From contig OZ024728.1 of the NCBI GenBank assembly GCA_964016875.1, forward strand, positions 13,684,272 to 13,748,271: 64,000 bases of DNA, written 5' to 3'. Of this stretch, positions 1-10,486 are shown in pieces. Below the pieces are notes generated by a model. The model saw only the letters and a program-made list of their open reading frames with translations. It had not been told where the DNA came from and made no database searches. Positions within the stretch are counted from its first letter, which is position 1. Each line of letters starts with the position of its first letter. The stretch is from Fallopia convolvulus. Its lineage: Eukaryota > Streptophyta > Magnoliopsida > Caryophyllales > Polygonaceae. Position numbers and translations under genes: made by a program.

Positions 1-113
1 GATTTTGACACACATCAGAATATCAGATCCAGTAAAGATCGAACAAAAGAGTCATTTAGCAATTCCACTAAATTGTATTGCAAAATCAACTGACAAAACA
101 CAAATTAACTCAC

Positions 114-629
114 CATGTAAAATTGAGTATAAGCTTCCATGTGGGAAGAAATCATAGATAAGAAGCTTCTCGTCACTGCGAAAATAGAAAGCTTTAAGGG
201 GAAGCAAATTCTCATGATCCAGCCTCCCAATCTCCTCCATTTTGGCCTTGAACTCCTCTGGAACCGTCAAATCCTTGAACCTCCTCACCACCGCCAATCC
301 CAACTCGGAATCTATCGACGCCAGCTTGTACACCGTACCATACGTTCCCTTGCCCAAAACCTCTGCGTCTGCTCGCAGCAGATCCTGCAAATCATAAGGC
401 CTAATTCCATACAGCCACAAACCAATAATTCAAAACATAATCAGGACTAGTTCATACTTCATAGTAACAAATCAAAAGTCAAGCACGTTTCGTGAATACA
501 CAAATTGAAATAAAACAGGATTCAAGAAATTCCAAAATCGACTTTGAGGGAAAAGGTGAGAAAGGATCGATAAAACATTAAAACGACGTACGTCCGAAAC
601 TGGTCAAGGAAGGAATCCCACAGTCCCAT
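114..629 (-). pseudogene. Receptor-like kinase fragment, copy 1 (kinase N-lobe, 5' exons only)
   Basis: This resembles the plant LRR receptor kinases often called probable inactive receptor kinases (RLK902/At1g48480 type), which act at the plasma membrane. I infer two exons. Exon 1 is 592-629, begins with an ATG at 629 (MGLWDSFLDQF) and ends at a GTACGT donor. Exon 2 is 114-400, starts after an AG acceptor in phase and carries PYDLQDLLRADAEVLGKG, then DHENLLPLKAFY and LLIYDFFPHGSLYSILHG, and ends at a GTGAGT donor. There is no ectodomain, signal peptide or membrane segment before the kinase part. The usual VAVK lysine position reads V-V-R-R, so the ATP-anchoring lysine is replaced by arginine. 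The C-lobe would lie left of the window. A related copy occurs at 10487-16903, which suggests a local duplication flanking the resistance gene. It may be a pseudogene or a truncated cytoplasmic pseudokinase. Confidence 0.75.
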
Positions 630-759
630 CTTCTCTCGAATCAGAATTGGAGTATTCTCTGAGAGAGAGAGAGAACAGAGAGAAAGAGTTAATGTAAGCA
701 CTTGACAACACATCGGGGCGAATAGCTCCGATACCATATTAAGACCAATTGGCAATAGG

Positions 760-984
760 AGGAGTAACCGCTGATTTATATATTAGTCCATTTATGTCCC
801 AACTGATGGACTGGATATTCTAACAAACACTACTTCTGCAACCCGTTGACTTATTGGCCTTGTTTAATTTCTCGAAAAATTTTAACACCTGCCCATTATC
901 TCCTTTAACTCCTTAAGGCCTTGTTGATTTTAAAATAAATTGGAGAAGAATTCTTTGGGAATTATATTGTTCCGCTTGCGTCAT
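760..984. other. Gene-free stretch upstream of kinase copy 1
   Basis: No coding signal is visible. It would hold the promoter of the minus-strand kinase fragment, but I see no confident TATA box or repeat. Confidence 0.3.
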
Positions 985-1335
985 CTCCAGTTTCACGGAA
1001 GACCAAAAAGAAAAAAATTGTTTCGAGGTACTCAGCTAAGGCGAAATATCGTGCCATGGTGTTTGCGAAATATCGTGCGATGGTGTTTGCTTGCTGTGAG
1101 TTGCTTTGGCTAAAGGCATTGCTACAGTCTCTTGTTGTTGTTCATTTTGGGATAGTCATGCCCTCTACACATTTCTTTCAACCTATTTTTCATTTTTCAT
1201 GATCGGACAAAGCATATATTGAGGTTGATTGTCATCTCATCGGCCACTTGTCAATTTAGATCGGTGTGGACGCGTCATATTCAGCCACATTCTCAGCCTG
1301 TTGATATTCTTACAAAGTCTCTAGGAGCTCCTTAG
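985..1335 (+). pseudogene. Ty1/Copia RNase H relic
   Basis: Forward frames give a decayed Copia RNase H and 3' polyprotein end: a run resembling SRKTKKKKIVSRYSAKAKYR, then CCELLWLKALLQSLVV, then RTKHI, EVDCHLI and finally QPVDILTKSLGAP. The order matches the C-terminus of plant Copia polyproteins, where RNase H precedes the polypurine tract. The frame changes several times and there are no LTRs next to it, so it is an old truncated insertion. A 24-bp unit is tandemly duplicated at 1041-1064 and 1065-1088, repeating KYRAMVFA in frame. Confidence 0.7.
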
Positions 1336-1342
1336 TTTCGGT

Positions 1343-1460
1343 TAGAATTTTGCTTTTCACCCTAAACAATAGTTTCCCCGACAATCACAAGGTGCTGCAA
1401 GTTGATCACAGTTTGAAAATTAAACCCCATAATATCAAATTGAAACATACCTGCATTCCT
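1343..1460 (-). pseudogene. 3'-end remnant of an NLR gene
   Basis: On the minus strand the peptide NLQHLVIVGETIV followed by a stop parallels the last residues of the intact resistance gene next door (NLQHIEINGETIYLG then stop). DNA similarity covers about 1343-1415 against 1683-1757, including bases after the stop codon. The remainder of an LRR domain is absent. It is best read as the leftover end of a tandem NLR copy lost by deletion or unequal exchange. Confidence 0.6.
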
Positions 1461-1698
1461 CTCAAATAGTTCAAACATTATGCAGACAACGTCAGTAATA
1501 AAAACAACTAACAGCAAAAACAATAGGCCTGGTAATGTTCTTCCAGGGTGTATGAAATTTAAGATCACACATAAAACATGAGAAAGGGGACACACATCTA
1601 TTTGAATTTAAAACTTGACAAATATTAATGCTCATTGTGGTAGCCCACGCGATTTTGATCAGAGATTGATGACAGGGCTAGATTTAGAATTCTGCTTT

Positions 1699-4113
1699 TC
1701 ACCCTAAATAAATGGTTTCCCCATTAATCTCAATGTGCTGCAAGTTTTCGAACTTGTCAAAGTCTGGACGTGTGTATGACAATCCCTTGAGATTGTTACA
1801 GTTGCCAATCTTGAGTGTTTTTAGAGAGGTCAAGCACTTGATCAAATCTGCTACTTCAGTCAAACTCTCACACTTTACAACAAAAAGGTGCTGTAAAGGG
1901 GCGAAAGGAAGACCCTCGACACCTTTTGGCAAGTTCTTAAATTTAGGAAGATCATGGATTCCAAGCACCCGAAGACTTTTTAATCCTTCTAGTGACCATG
2001 ATCCATGCTCCAAATCCAACTCCTTGCATCCGAACATCAGCAATGTGTCAAGGTTCTCAAGTTGATTGGTGCTCAAAGGAAGGGATGCAAGATTTGGACA
2101 GTTGCACAAAAACAGCATTTGGAGGGCCTTTAGAAGTCCAATACTTTCTGGGAGAAACTGTTGTTGGGTTGTTACCATCAGATACCTTAAGTTTTCCAAT
2201 CTCCCAATATCAGCAGGGAGCTCCTGGAGATTGTTGCAGTAAGTAAGTATCAAAGTCTGTAGGTTGACCAGATTGCAAACTGAATCGGATAGTCGTTTGA
2301 TTCTCACGTTTCTTGACAGGTTGATATATCTTAGATGCTTCAAATAGCCAATTTTCTTTGGTAGCTCCTCGAACTGACAACTGTTAAGATCTAACACTCG
2401 CAAGCATTTGAAACTTGCGACGATGCTTTCTAAAAGGTCTTTGCTCAGGGATTGTTCTGAAGTGTTGATCAACAAGAGCCGAGCTTTCTTTGCATGATTG
2501 ATTAGACCTTGCTCACATAGCTTTCCTAACATGTTGTCTTCATCCAGTTTTATGTATCTAATCTTTTCAGGAACCTCCTTTGTGCTAGAGCTGATAACTG
2601 CCAATTCATCCCCTGCCATAGATTTGGCTAGATCATACACAAAATCATGCATACTAAAGCTATTGAAAATGTCATCAGGGGCATCATCACCTTGTTTTGT
2701 GAAAAGGGATTTAGATGACAGCTCCTCAACACACTTCCTTCCAAGTACTTCTCCCCGACTATCGAATGGTAAAAACCCAAGTGCTGTCCACAAGGGTAAC
2801 AACTGGAGCAGTGGAACAACCTCAAGACCTTTACCATATATAGAGCAAATGCGGAAGCAAAGTTTAGTGTGGGAGTGAAGTTGGTCATAGCTCAATTTTA
2901 ATATGTTCAAGATGTCTTCATGCCCTTGCTCCAACTTTTGTATGACAAATTCCCACTCCCTCTCATCTTTGTTTCCATGTAGTAGCTTGCCAAGAGTTGT
3001 CACAAGCAAAGGAATTCCCCTCGACTTCTCAACGATCTTCTTTGACAAATTCAACAATGTAGATTCAATCCTTTCACCGTCTTTGAAGGCCAGCTGCTTG
3101 AATATCTGTAAGCATGTTTCTTGTGAAAGCTCACTCAATTTATATTCATCCACACTTTTAACCGTGGATGCCACCTTCGTGTCACGCGTGGTCACAACCA
3201 CTGTGCTTCCTTTTGCACCCACATCCAACAACTCTCGTAACTTTCTCCATTCATTCGAGTCCTCGTTCCACATGTCATCTAATATGAGAAAATACTTTTT
3301 ATATTTAAAAGCCTCACTGATTTTGATCCTCAGTTGCTCCAAGGAAAATTGTTCTATGGTTAACTGCAAGGTGTTTTCTCCTGTGGCCATACTAAGGATG
3401 AGTATAAGTATTTTCTTCATATTAAACTTCTGTGAGACATATACCCATAGCTTTTTATCAAATCTGTCATCAATCCTGGTGTCGTTAAAAATCAATTGGG
3501 CAAGTGTTGTTTTCCCAATCCCTCCAATCCCCACAATTGGCACAACCGAGAGGCTTGCCTCATCCCCGGAATTGAGTATGAGGCTCATGATAGCCTCTTT
3601 ATCCTGGTCTCTACCAAGTATCAATTCCGACTTATCAACATCAGCGTGTGTTTCTCTTGAGGCTAGCCTTGAGGTTCCCACAGGCTCCGTGAAAAACATA
3701 AAGCTATTCTTCTCATATGCAATCAGATCAAGTTTCTTGCAGAGATTCTTGATCTCGTGAGCCCACTGCGAGCGGAGTACAAAAGTGTTATCGCGGGAGA
3801 AGAATTTACGGACCTGTTTACGCAACTGCCCTCTGTTCTTATCCTGCAGCGTGACTTCTGTTGTGATGTCATCAAGGAGATCGTCGATGTCATACATGAC
3901 ATCCTGGAGCTTTCCGAGCCAGTTCTTAACCGACTCGCTTGTGGATTGCTGCTTCTCAGCGTCTTGGAGGACGGCTTGGATGCTGGACATGTTGCTCTTG
4001 ATCTTGTCCAGCTCATCCTCTAGTCCCAAGGCTAATTTGACCTCCTCAACTGCAATGGAGCCGAGCTGGCGAAGAACAATCTTCGCGAACTCAAGTAAAA
4101 TAGTCTCAGCCAT
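1699..4113 (-). CDS. CC-NB-LRR (CNL) disease resistance protein, RGA2-like
   Basis: This is a single-exon intracellular immune receptor of about 804 residues. I start it at ATG 4113 (MAETILLEFAK) because this is the conserved Rx-N start; the frame is open upstream to 4197, but that extension is not NLR-like. Order: coiled-coil Rx-N domain (about residues 1-150, with VMYDIDDLLDD); NB-ARC with P-loop GIGGIGKTTLAQ, RNBS-A FDKKLWVYVSQKF, kinase-2 KKYFLILDDMW, RNBS-B GSTVVVTTRD, a GLPL variant SRGIPLLVTTLG, a diverged RNBS-D (LCFRICSIY) and an intact MHD (FSMHDFVYDLA); then a short leucine-rich repeat region to the end. Known role of the family: ADP/ATP-switched pathogen sensing leading to cell death. 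The LRR part is shorter than in many RGA2-like proteins. GLPL reads GIPL and kinase-2 has LDDM, but the P-loop lysine and the MHD motif are kept, so it could be functional. It is flanked by kinase fragments and transposons. Confidence 0.95.
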   Translation of the reverse strand: MAETILLEFAKIVLRQLGSIAVEEVKLALGLEDELDKIKSNMSSIQAVLQDAEKQQSTSESVKNWLGKLQDVMYDIDDLLDDITTEVTLQDKNRGQLRKQVRKFFSRDNTFVLRSQWAHEIKNLCKKLDLIAYEKNSFMFFTEPVGTSRLASRETHADVDKSELILGRDQDKEAIMSLILNSGDEASLSVVPIVGIGGIGKTTLAQLIFNDTRIDDRFDKKLWVYVSQKFNMKKILILILSMATGENTLQLTIEQFSLEQLRIKISEAFKYKKYFLILDDMWNEDSNEWRKLRELLDVGAKGSTVVVTTRDTKVASTVKSVDEYKLSELSQETCLQIFKQLAFKDGERIESTLLNLSKKIVEKSRGIPLLVTTLGKLLHGNKDEREWEFVIQKLEQGHEDILNILKLSYDQLHSHTKLCFRICSIYGKGLEVVPLLQLLPLWTALGFLPFDSRGEVLGRKCVEELSSKSLFTKQGDDAPDDIFNSFSMHDFVYDLAKSMAGDELAVISSSTKEVPEKIRYIKLDEDNMLGKLCEQGLINHAKKARLLLINTSEQSLSKDLLESIVASFKCLRVLDLNSCQFEELPKKIGYLKHLRYINLSRNVRIKRLSDSVCNLVNLQTLILTYCNNLQELPADIGRLENLRYLMVTTQQQFLPESIGLLKALQMLFLCNCPNLASLPLSTNQLENLDTLLMFGCKELDLEHGSWSLEGLKSLRVLGIHDLPKFKNLPKGVEGLPFAPLQHLFVVKCESLTEVADLIKCLTSLKTLKIGNCNNLKGLSYTRPDFDKFENLQHIEINGETIYLG

Positions 4114-4624
4114 GTTTGGTGTTGGAAAAGGGGGGAAGGAATGAAGTATGAATGGCCGAAGGGGAAGAGGATATCTCTCTGTATGAAACAGAAACAAGAG
4201 CTGCTTCTGGTGAATTGAGCAAAGATGTATGATGTTAATTACTGCTGGAGATAGTTGGCATACCGATTATTTAATCATTTTGTTTGAATCCTGATCTTAA
4301 TATATAATAAAGAAGAGTTCAATATTCGATTCAACAAATTAGAAAATAAAATAATATTGAGTTGATTTGTTTAAACTAAAAAGTAATGTCTAATTCATAG
4401 TTGACCCTTGCAAACCGGATCGCGAAAGATGCTTAACATTATAATTGGTCTGTTGAATTCAATCGAACCAGAAATCGAAATCAATGAACACGAAATTTCA
4501 CTTTCAACACACATAAATTACATTTATAACGTGTGTTTACATTCCAACAAACACACAAATTCTCTTATGTGTGTTTACATTGTGTTTACCCAGGAGACTT
4601 TACCTTTGCCTCCGTCTCTAGAAC
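4114..4624. other. Upstream region of the NLR gene
   Basis: Presumed 5'UTR and promoter of the minus-strand NLR. It is AT-rich, with no clear element boundary until the hAT terminus at 4625. No confident TATA box was assigned. Confidence 0.35.
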
Positions 4625-5867
4625 CAGGGCCGGCCCGGGGGAGGTGCAATCTGTTCAGTTGCACAGGGCCTCCACATTTATAGGGCCTCTATATATTTAT
4701 ACTTAAGTAAAGGTTTGTACTAGTATTATTTTAATTACATTGGTAATGGGCGTGTGGTTTTGACACTTCACTCTTAACCTTTTCTTTTACTTTTTTCTAT
4801 TACCATTTTTATTAATGAGGCCCCAATCTTCTACTCCCTCCGTCCCATTAAGTTTGTCCAAAAGGACAAAGAACACACAAATTAAGAAGGGAAAAAGGAA
4901 GAAAAAGTAGCCAATTAGAAAGGGAGAGAGATTGTGATAGTGATGGTTAAAGATGGGAAGAAAGAGAAAGAGAAAGGAAATGACTAAAAGGGGTATTGGG
5001 ATAAATTTTTGATTGGATGATGTGGGTAAAATGTGGAATTGAATAGGGGTAATATTGTAAGAAATGTGTGATATAAAAGGAAAGTTTAAAAGATGGACAA
5101 ACTTTTTGGGACGCCCAAAGAGAAATACTGGACAAACTTTATGGGACGGAGGGAGTATCAACTTCTTTCAAAAAAAACATTAATGCTTTTTTTTTTCTTG
5201 TTTCTGTCAACGTTTTTTCCGCTTAAATTAATTGCTTTTAATTTTCTTTTTACCATTACTAAAGTAAAGAGCACATTTTGTTTTTAAATGTCTTATTATT
5301 ATTTAATTTTCTTCTAACATCATTCAAGATAGAAAAAAAAACATATTAATTTTTCTTATTATATTTTTTTACAGTAATGTTATTAATATATTTTGTCATA
5401 ATGCTTTAAATTCTTAAGCATTTTACAACTAATGAGAGTTTTTTTTGGTTGATATAATTGTGTTTTTGATATTACATTACATGCATTACATATAGCTCGC
5501 TTGGTACTATGCGTCAATGAAGCTATATATTTGAACAAGATACTTTATTGTTCTATTTGGAGATAGTTGTACACAAATTATTTAATATATCTTATGCAAT
5601 TTCATTTTTAATTTGATTTATAAAAAATAATAATATGTGATATTTCAAACGCAATAATAACTAAATGCAAACATAGGATATAAATGTTGCTAGTCAAATG
5701 TTATTTGATCAACGTACGATAAACAATACAATTGCAACTAAATTAATTTTATAACAAAAAATCGGACTATCCAAACTAATTAAGCTCTTTTATATACCGT
5801 TAAGGTTTATTATTAGGATTTCCTATTAATTTTGAACAGGGCCCCCAAATACAATGGGACGGCCCTG
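4625..5867. mobile_element. Non-autonomous hAT transposon
   Basis: The ends form terminal inverted repeats: left CAGGGCCGGCCC, right (reverse complement) CAGGGCCGTCCC, with 11 of 12 bases matching. The flanking 8-mers are TCTAGAAC (4617-4624) and TCTGGAAG (5868-5875), which fits an aged 8-bp target duplication typical of hAT elements. Subterminal GGGCC motifs recur near both ends. There is no transposase ORF, so it depends on a partner element. A Stowaway MITE sits inside it. Confidence 0.85.
4834..5155. mobile_element. Stowaway-type MITE nested in the hAT element
   Basis: The terminal inverted repeats begin CTCCCTCCGTCCCAT and stay alike for about 27 bp (26 of 27). The element is flanked by TA on both sides (4832-4833 and 5156-5157), the Tc1/mariner target site. 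Length is 322 bp, non-coding. Confidence 0.9.
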
Positions 5868-6430
5868 TCTGGAAGAATACCTTCGTTCCAGACTACCCCG
5901 TCAATACCTTTTCTACTACCCCTATATATACTGATAATTATCAACTGTCAATAACTGCCAATAACCACTCTGAATTACAGTTATATAACTTCAGTAAATA
6001 AACTAAATTAATAAATCTAATTATTAAACCAAGTTTAATCCAACATGGTCTTCGTATGATTGAACGTGACATTTAACAACTAATTCCACTGTTTTTTTTT
6101 CATATAAAAGTAAAAGTTAATTTAATTATTTAATCTAATAATACTCAACAAGAATCGTCGTCACTGTTATTGATAATGACACTATTTTTTAAAATAAGTA
6201 CTTATTCTTTGTATAAATTCTTATCACATAAAAGTACTTATTTGTTGTGAATATTTTAACTTTGTCATGATAATTATTCTTGATCAGTGGTTGTCACTTT
6301 TGTCATTTTGTGTGTAACTCCTTATTTTGAAATTTATTTATCAGTAGTATGTATTTATACAAAATAAGTGCACACAAGTGTTTTTTAAGCATTTACAATA
6401 GATTTTTACGATCTGGCCAGTGGTGTACGT
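5868..6430. other. AT-rich intergenic stretch
   Basis: I see no gene or element termini here between the hAT and CACTA elements. Confidence 0.3.
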
Positions 6431-6449
6431 CACTACTAGATTAAAAGGC

Positions 6450-6720
6450 TAAAGCAACGGTCGAAAACCGCTTCATTATGTCCAAAAACCGCTTCATTAG
6501 ACCTAATGCAGCGGTTTTTGACCGCTTTATCTGATCGCGTTGCATTAGGTCTAATGAAGCGGTTTTTTAGGTCTAATGCAGCGGTTTTTCGATCTAATGC
6601 AGCGGTTTGCTATCTAATGCAGCGGTTTTTCTATCTAATGCAGCGTTTTTCTATCTAATGTAGCGGTTTTCTATCTAATGCAGCGATTCTGCTATTATAA
6701 TGCAGCGGTTTTGCTTTTAT
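6450..6720. repeat. Subterminal repeat array of the CACTA element
   Basis: Roughly a dozen copies of TCTAATGCAGCGGTTTTT-like units occur, some inverted (AAAAACCGCTTCATTAGA). Spacing is about 20 bp. The counterpart at the other end is 10060-10190. Confidence 0.85.
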
Positions 6721-7544
6721 AAAGGAATTGTGTAACAAATGTAATTGCAGTAGTTTTTAAATGTAGAAAGTGCCATCAGATCGATCTAATGCTTCTTATT
6801 AGCATCTATTTGGGCTCGAACCTTTTATGGGTTCTAAATATGATAGTCATACAATAATAATATATAACGACTATAAATCATAGACAATTAATTTAATATA
6901 TAATACATTAAAATTAGTTCGATATGTTTACAAAAATGACTACCTATTCAGAAAACATCACAATCTTAACTTTAGAATAAAGTGTTTACAAAATGACTAC
7001 CTAAAAGCCAAGGGTAGCAAACTTGCAAGAGTAGCAAAACAACATTATCACATCAATACGAGGACAACAAAACACCTGCAACAACATACCAACACAACAA
7101 CAAATCAGTAAAATAGCAGCCAAAAAAACAATACCATTTCAGCATCAAATGAGTTAATGAGTAAAATATATTCTAAGAAAACCCCTCGTAAAAATTGAAA
7201 GATTGAAAATAAAAGGCAAATTAGATGAAAGCAGCAACAAAGAGACCAGTAATATAGCATTCAAGTATAACTCCAAATTTTAAGACAAGAAGGTGAACTA
7301 GCCTAGCCTAGCCTGAACAAGTTTGAGGCCCTTTCAAGAATTCACTAAATACCACAGCAAAATTTCTACCAAAAAAAATTACCACAGCAAAATCAACAAA
7401 CATCAAAATGACCGTTCAAATTTTAGAGATGCACATGCCTCATGTAGACAATTCAAATTTTTTACTTTACTACAAAAAAAAAAGAAGAAAAAACTGACTA
7501 AGCAATTTATTCTGATAGCCAGTAAAGACTAAAAGACTCCTCTG

Positions 7545-8166
7545 CTACCTGAATATGAAGCTTTGGCAATGCAATTGGAAAATCCTTGCACAAACAAGAG
7601 ATCTCCTCATCACAAACCACATATCTTAGAGACTGCAATTCGCCGACAGATGTGAGCATTCTCTCATGTCAATATTCTCCAATCTCATCAGCTTACCAAT
7701 TCCTTCAGGTAAGCCCACCAAACTAAGATACTGAAATATTAAGGTACTTCGGCCAAACTAGCTGAGAAATCCCTTCTGGAAGGGATTTCAGCTTAGGACA
7801 GCAAACGCTGTTTGAGAGCTGTGTTAAGTTTATGTACTGGTCAATTGTGAGGTCAGTGAGATTAGGGAAAATCCAAGGGAGATCAATTACTGAAGGTTCT
7901 GAGGTTTTGTCTATTTTGCAAAAGACTAGAGAGTTTTTGCATTTGGTCCTGCACCATTATAGGCTTATAGCACACATGGATAAAAATATAGAAGTTGCAT
8001 ATATACCTGTGTGAAGTGACACGATTTGGGCATGGAACAGTTGATCTGAGTTCCTCTCCCATTCCTTTGGTAGCTTTTCTTCTCTTTTAGACATTAAGAG
8101 TCTTCGTCTTTGATCAACATCGCCTTGATTGCCTTGCCAAAGGATTTTTTTTGTAATAAGCTCCAT
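7545..8166 (-). pseudogene. Captured ADR1-like (RPW8-type helper NLR) fragment
   Basis: The minus strand gives, in order, DQRRRLLMSKREEKLPKEWE and AQIVSLHTG (8018-8166), which end at a CACACAG/GTATAT donor; then IFPNLTDLTID, LPEGISQLVWP, LPEGIGKLMRLENIDMRECS and SLRYVVCDEEIS (about 7551-7900). These are the start of the LRR region and the C-terminal end characteristic of ADR1 helper NLRs, where an IDMREC..SLRHVICD-type stretch lies near the C-terminus. Frames are interrupted by stops and shifts, and the middle of the LRR is missing. It lies wholly within the CACTA element, so I interpret it as a transduplicated gene fragment with part of its intron structure. It is not functional as a receptor. 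Confidence 0.75.
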
Positions 8167-9389
8167 GGAAAAAGCACATCAGTACATGTAGGCTTTAAGG
8201 AAGAATGAAACAAGAACAGTACCTGAAGAGCCTGCTGCCTTCAAGGAAACAACATATCAGCAACTTAAAAACACTGTTTCTCTTGCATAAATTCAAGTAA
8301 TGTAAATGATGTTAACATGTACACTATGCCAAGAGTCAAGAAATTATAAAGTAAAATTGTTCATAAAAAGAGGGCAGGAGAGGAAGTTCAAAATAAGAGC
8401 TAGTACAAAACCAATACTAAAAGGGGATATAAGAGCTAGTAATAAAGTTATGGAATTGACTAAATAGGCAGGTATTGCACTGAAGTTTATTAGTTTAGTG
8501 CCCACAATCAACATGAACAAAAACTACAGTATTTGAACAGACAAGCGAAGTCCGTAATAGTCTACCTGAAAGAGTGTGATAACATTTACTGATGGAAAAC
8601 TATAGGAAGACAGTGCTGCCTTGTTGAGCAATACCAGTAACACTGCAAGAAGGAAATGCAAATCCTGATTGTAACATAAGAAAAAGTGGTATCAAACTGA
8701 TAACACGTATCCACACAAATTTGAGCTCCTTAAGTTTGGGAATTCATATATTAAATACATTGTTCCAGAAATACAATATTTACTTGTAAAGTTGTTACAT
8801 CATTTTTTAAAATCAATAGAGAATCCAAGCAGTCCTCTCTCCCAAATATTTTATAAAGATATATAATTTTAGAAAGATAGCAAGAATCAACTCCACCAGT
8901 TTGAAAACTTCATTTCTAGAGCAATAACATAAACTGCAAAAAAAAATCAAAATTAGTAGTTGTCTTCATATCTTAACATACTAAATTTTCTATCACATGG
9001 GATTGATGATGTCCAGTTGTCCATCACCTTAATATACCTAACCTTATTTACCATTTGAACTAGTAAAAATCCTACTGTACTTCTAGAGTCAATATCCATA
9101 GTTACCATGTATTTATTTTCCATATCCTAATCCCCTGGCAGATTTTGTTACAGAACATGTCTAATTTATGTACAAAGGCATTTACAGACTAAACATGCCA
9201 TTACATTCCTATGAGGATTAGGGAAAAGGTTGCTCCAATACCTAACCAAAGGGCCACTATGGTACCAACCAAAAAGACAGTAATGAAATCTGATTCAGCT
9301 GCAGGCGGTAACATCAAATCTGATCCAAGCATTAAATCCGAAGCTTTAATCAATTAAAAGATGATATAAATTAGTTGAAAGGAGGAACA

Positions 9390-9700
9390 AACCCTAACTA
9401 AAAATTAGAGGAGAGATGATAGAAATTGTGTCAACCTCGCCGTCGCTGCGGAGGCTGATCTTAACTCGGCCGTCATCCGCCATCTCCGCCACCGTGTACA
9501 CCACCGCTACCATCCTCAGAAGCCCCATCTCGCTGCTCTTGCAAGCCAGCTGGTGAAATAGGTCGCTCCTGAGCTCCGATATCGCGTCCCCCCTCGCTGC
9601 CAGGCACTTCGCCGCTTCACCGTCGATAGCCATCTCGAAGGACTCCGAGAGCGCCTCGTCATTCAGCCAGTGCTTCTTCGACGAGGTCGCGATTCATTTC
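9390..9700 (-). pseudogene. Captured DHHA1-type phosphoesterase fragment
   Basis: The minus strand encodes HWLNDEALSESFEMAID, then CLAARGDAISELRSDLFHQL, VAVVYTVAEM and VKISLRSDGEVDTI. From memory of the family this matches plant proteins with a C-terminal DHHA1 domain, just before the glycine-rich GGGGHRNAS motif, which is absent here. The fragment sits near one end of the CACTA element and is more GC-rich than its surroundings, in keeping with capture of a host exon. The identification is by recall and moderately secure. Confidence 0.55.
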
Positions 9701-10212
9701 TCGATCACCGATTGCAGGTTCAGGCATCGAAGATGGTCGAATAAATTAGGGTTGAGATTTCAATCGAACTCGATTTTGCCATCCTTCAGAGGCGTAGATG
9801 TAGGCGGAAGGTTGGGTGGCAGCGACGGTGTGAGATTTCGAAATCGGAAGAAGGGCTGGCGGAAGGTTAGGGTCGATGAACGATAGAGGTTGGGGGAGTG
9901 GATGAAGGGCTGGTGGAGTGGTGGGAGTGAAATCTTCCATTGAAAATAATTTCTAGGGTTTTGCGGGCGGACTAAAAATAAGGCGGGTGTTAAAATTTCA
10001 CCTCCTTGGCACTCTCGCCGCGGGTCATACAATTTTTAATTGAAAAGTTTATTTAGAAACCGCTTCATTAGACTAATTTAAACGCTGCACTAGCAATACA
10101 AACTTAAAACCGCTGCATTAACCGCTTTAATAGGTAAACCGTTGCATTAAACCGCTGCTTTAACTAGAACCGCTGCAAAACTTCGCTGCATTTGGTCCTT
10201 AATTTAGTAGTG

Positions 10213-10486
10213 CGTGTTTGGCATGATAGAAATAAAAGTTTGTTCCCGCCAAGTATGTTCTTCCAAAGAAAACTTGGCAGTTGGTGACACACTAAGTAAT
10301 ATCTCTATACTAATCAACAGGAAACAATGTGCGAAGCCCTCTATGAGGTCATCACAGGGAGAAGGTTTTGTTGGGTAAAAACCAAAACAGAATTTCTATA
10401 TAAATAAATTTTGCTGGTCTAAATTGCATAATGGCCGACGAAGTCTCCTTTGGATAAGCTAGCACATGGCTCGGTAACATATTGGA
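10213..10486. other. Short spacer between CACTA element and kinase copy 2
   Basis: No gene seen. It would be the 3' flank of the minus-strand kinase pseudogene. Confidence 0.3.

Larger units (their letters stand above)
6431..10212. mobile_element. CACTA (EnSpm) element carrying captured gene pieces
   Basis: It starts CACTACTAGATTAA and ends with the inverted match TTAATTTAGTAGTG. A 3-bp target duplication CGT lies on both sides (6428-6430 and 10213-10215). Subterminal arrays of a motif like AATGCAGCGGTTTTT fill about 6450-6720, and the same motif in inverted orientation fills 10060-10190, as expected for transposase-binding repeats. Length is about 3.8 kb. No transposase is visible. Instead the interior carries fragments of an ADR1-like NLR and of a DHHA1 phosphoesterase, making it a Pack-CACTA-type element. 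Confidence 0.9.

Noticed and set aside
2903..3760. A 285-codon ORF on the plus strand
   Set aside because: It is a shadow of the NLR reading frame on the other strand and has no protein-like motifs of its own.
6450..6720. CRISPR-like array of regular repeats
   Set aside because: A plant CACTA subterminal array; the units are in both orientations and there are no unique spacers of constant size.
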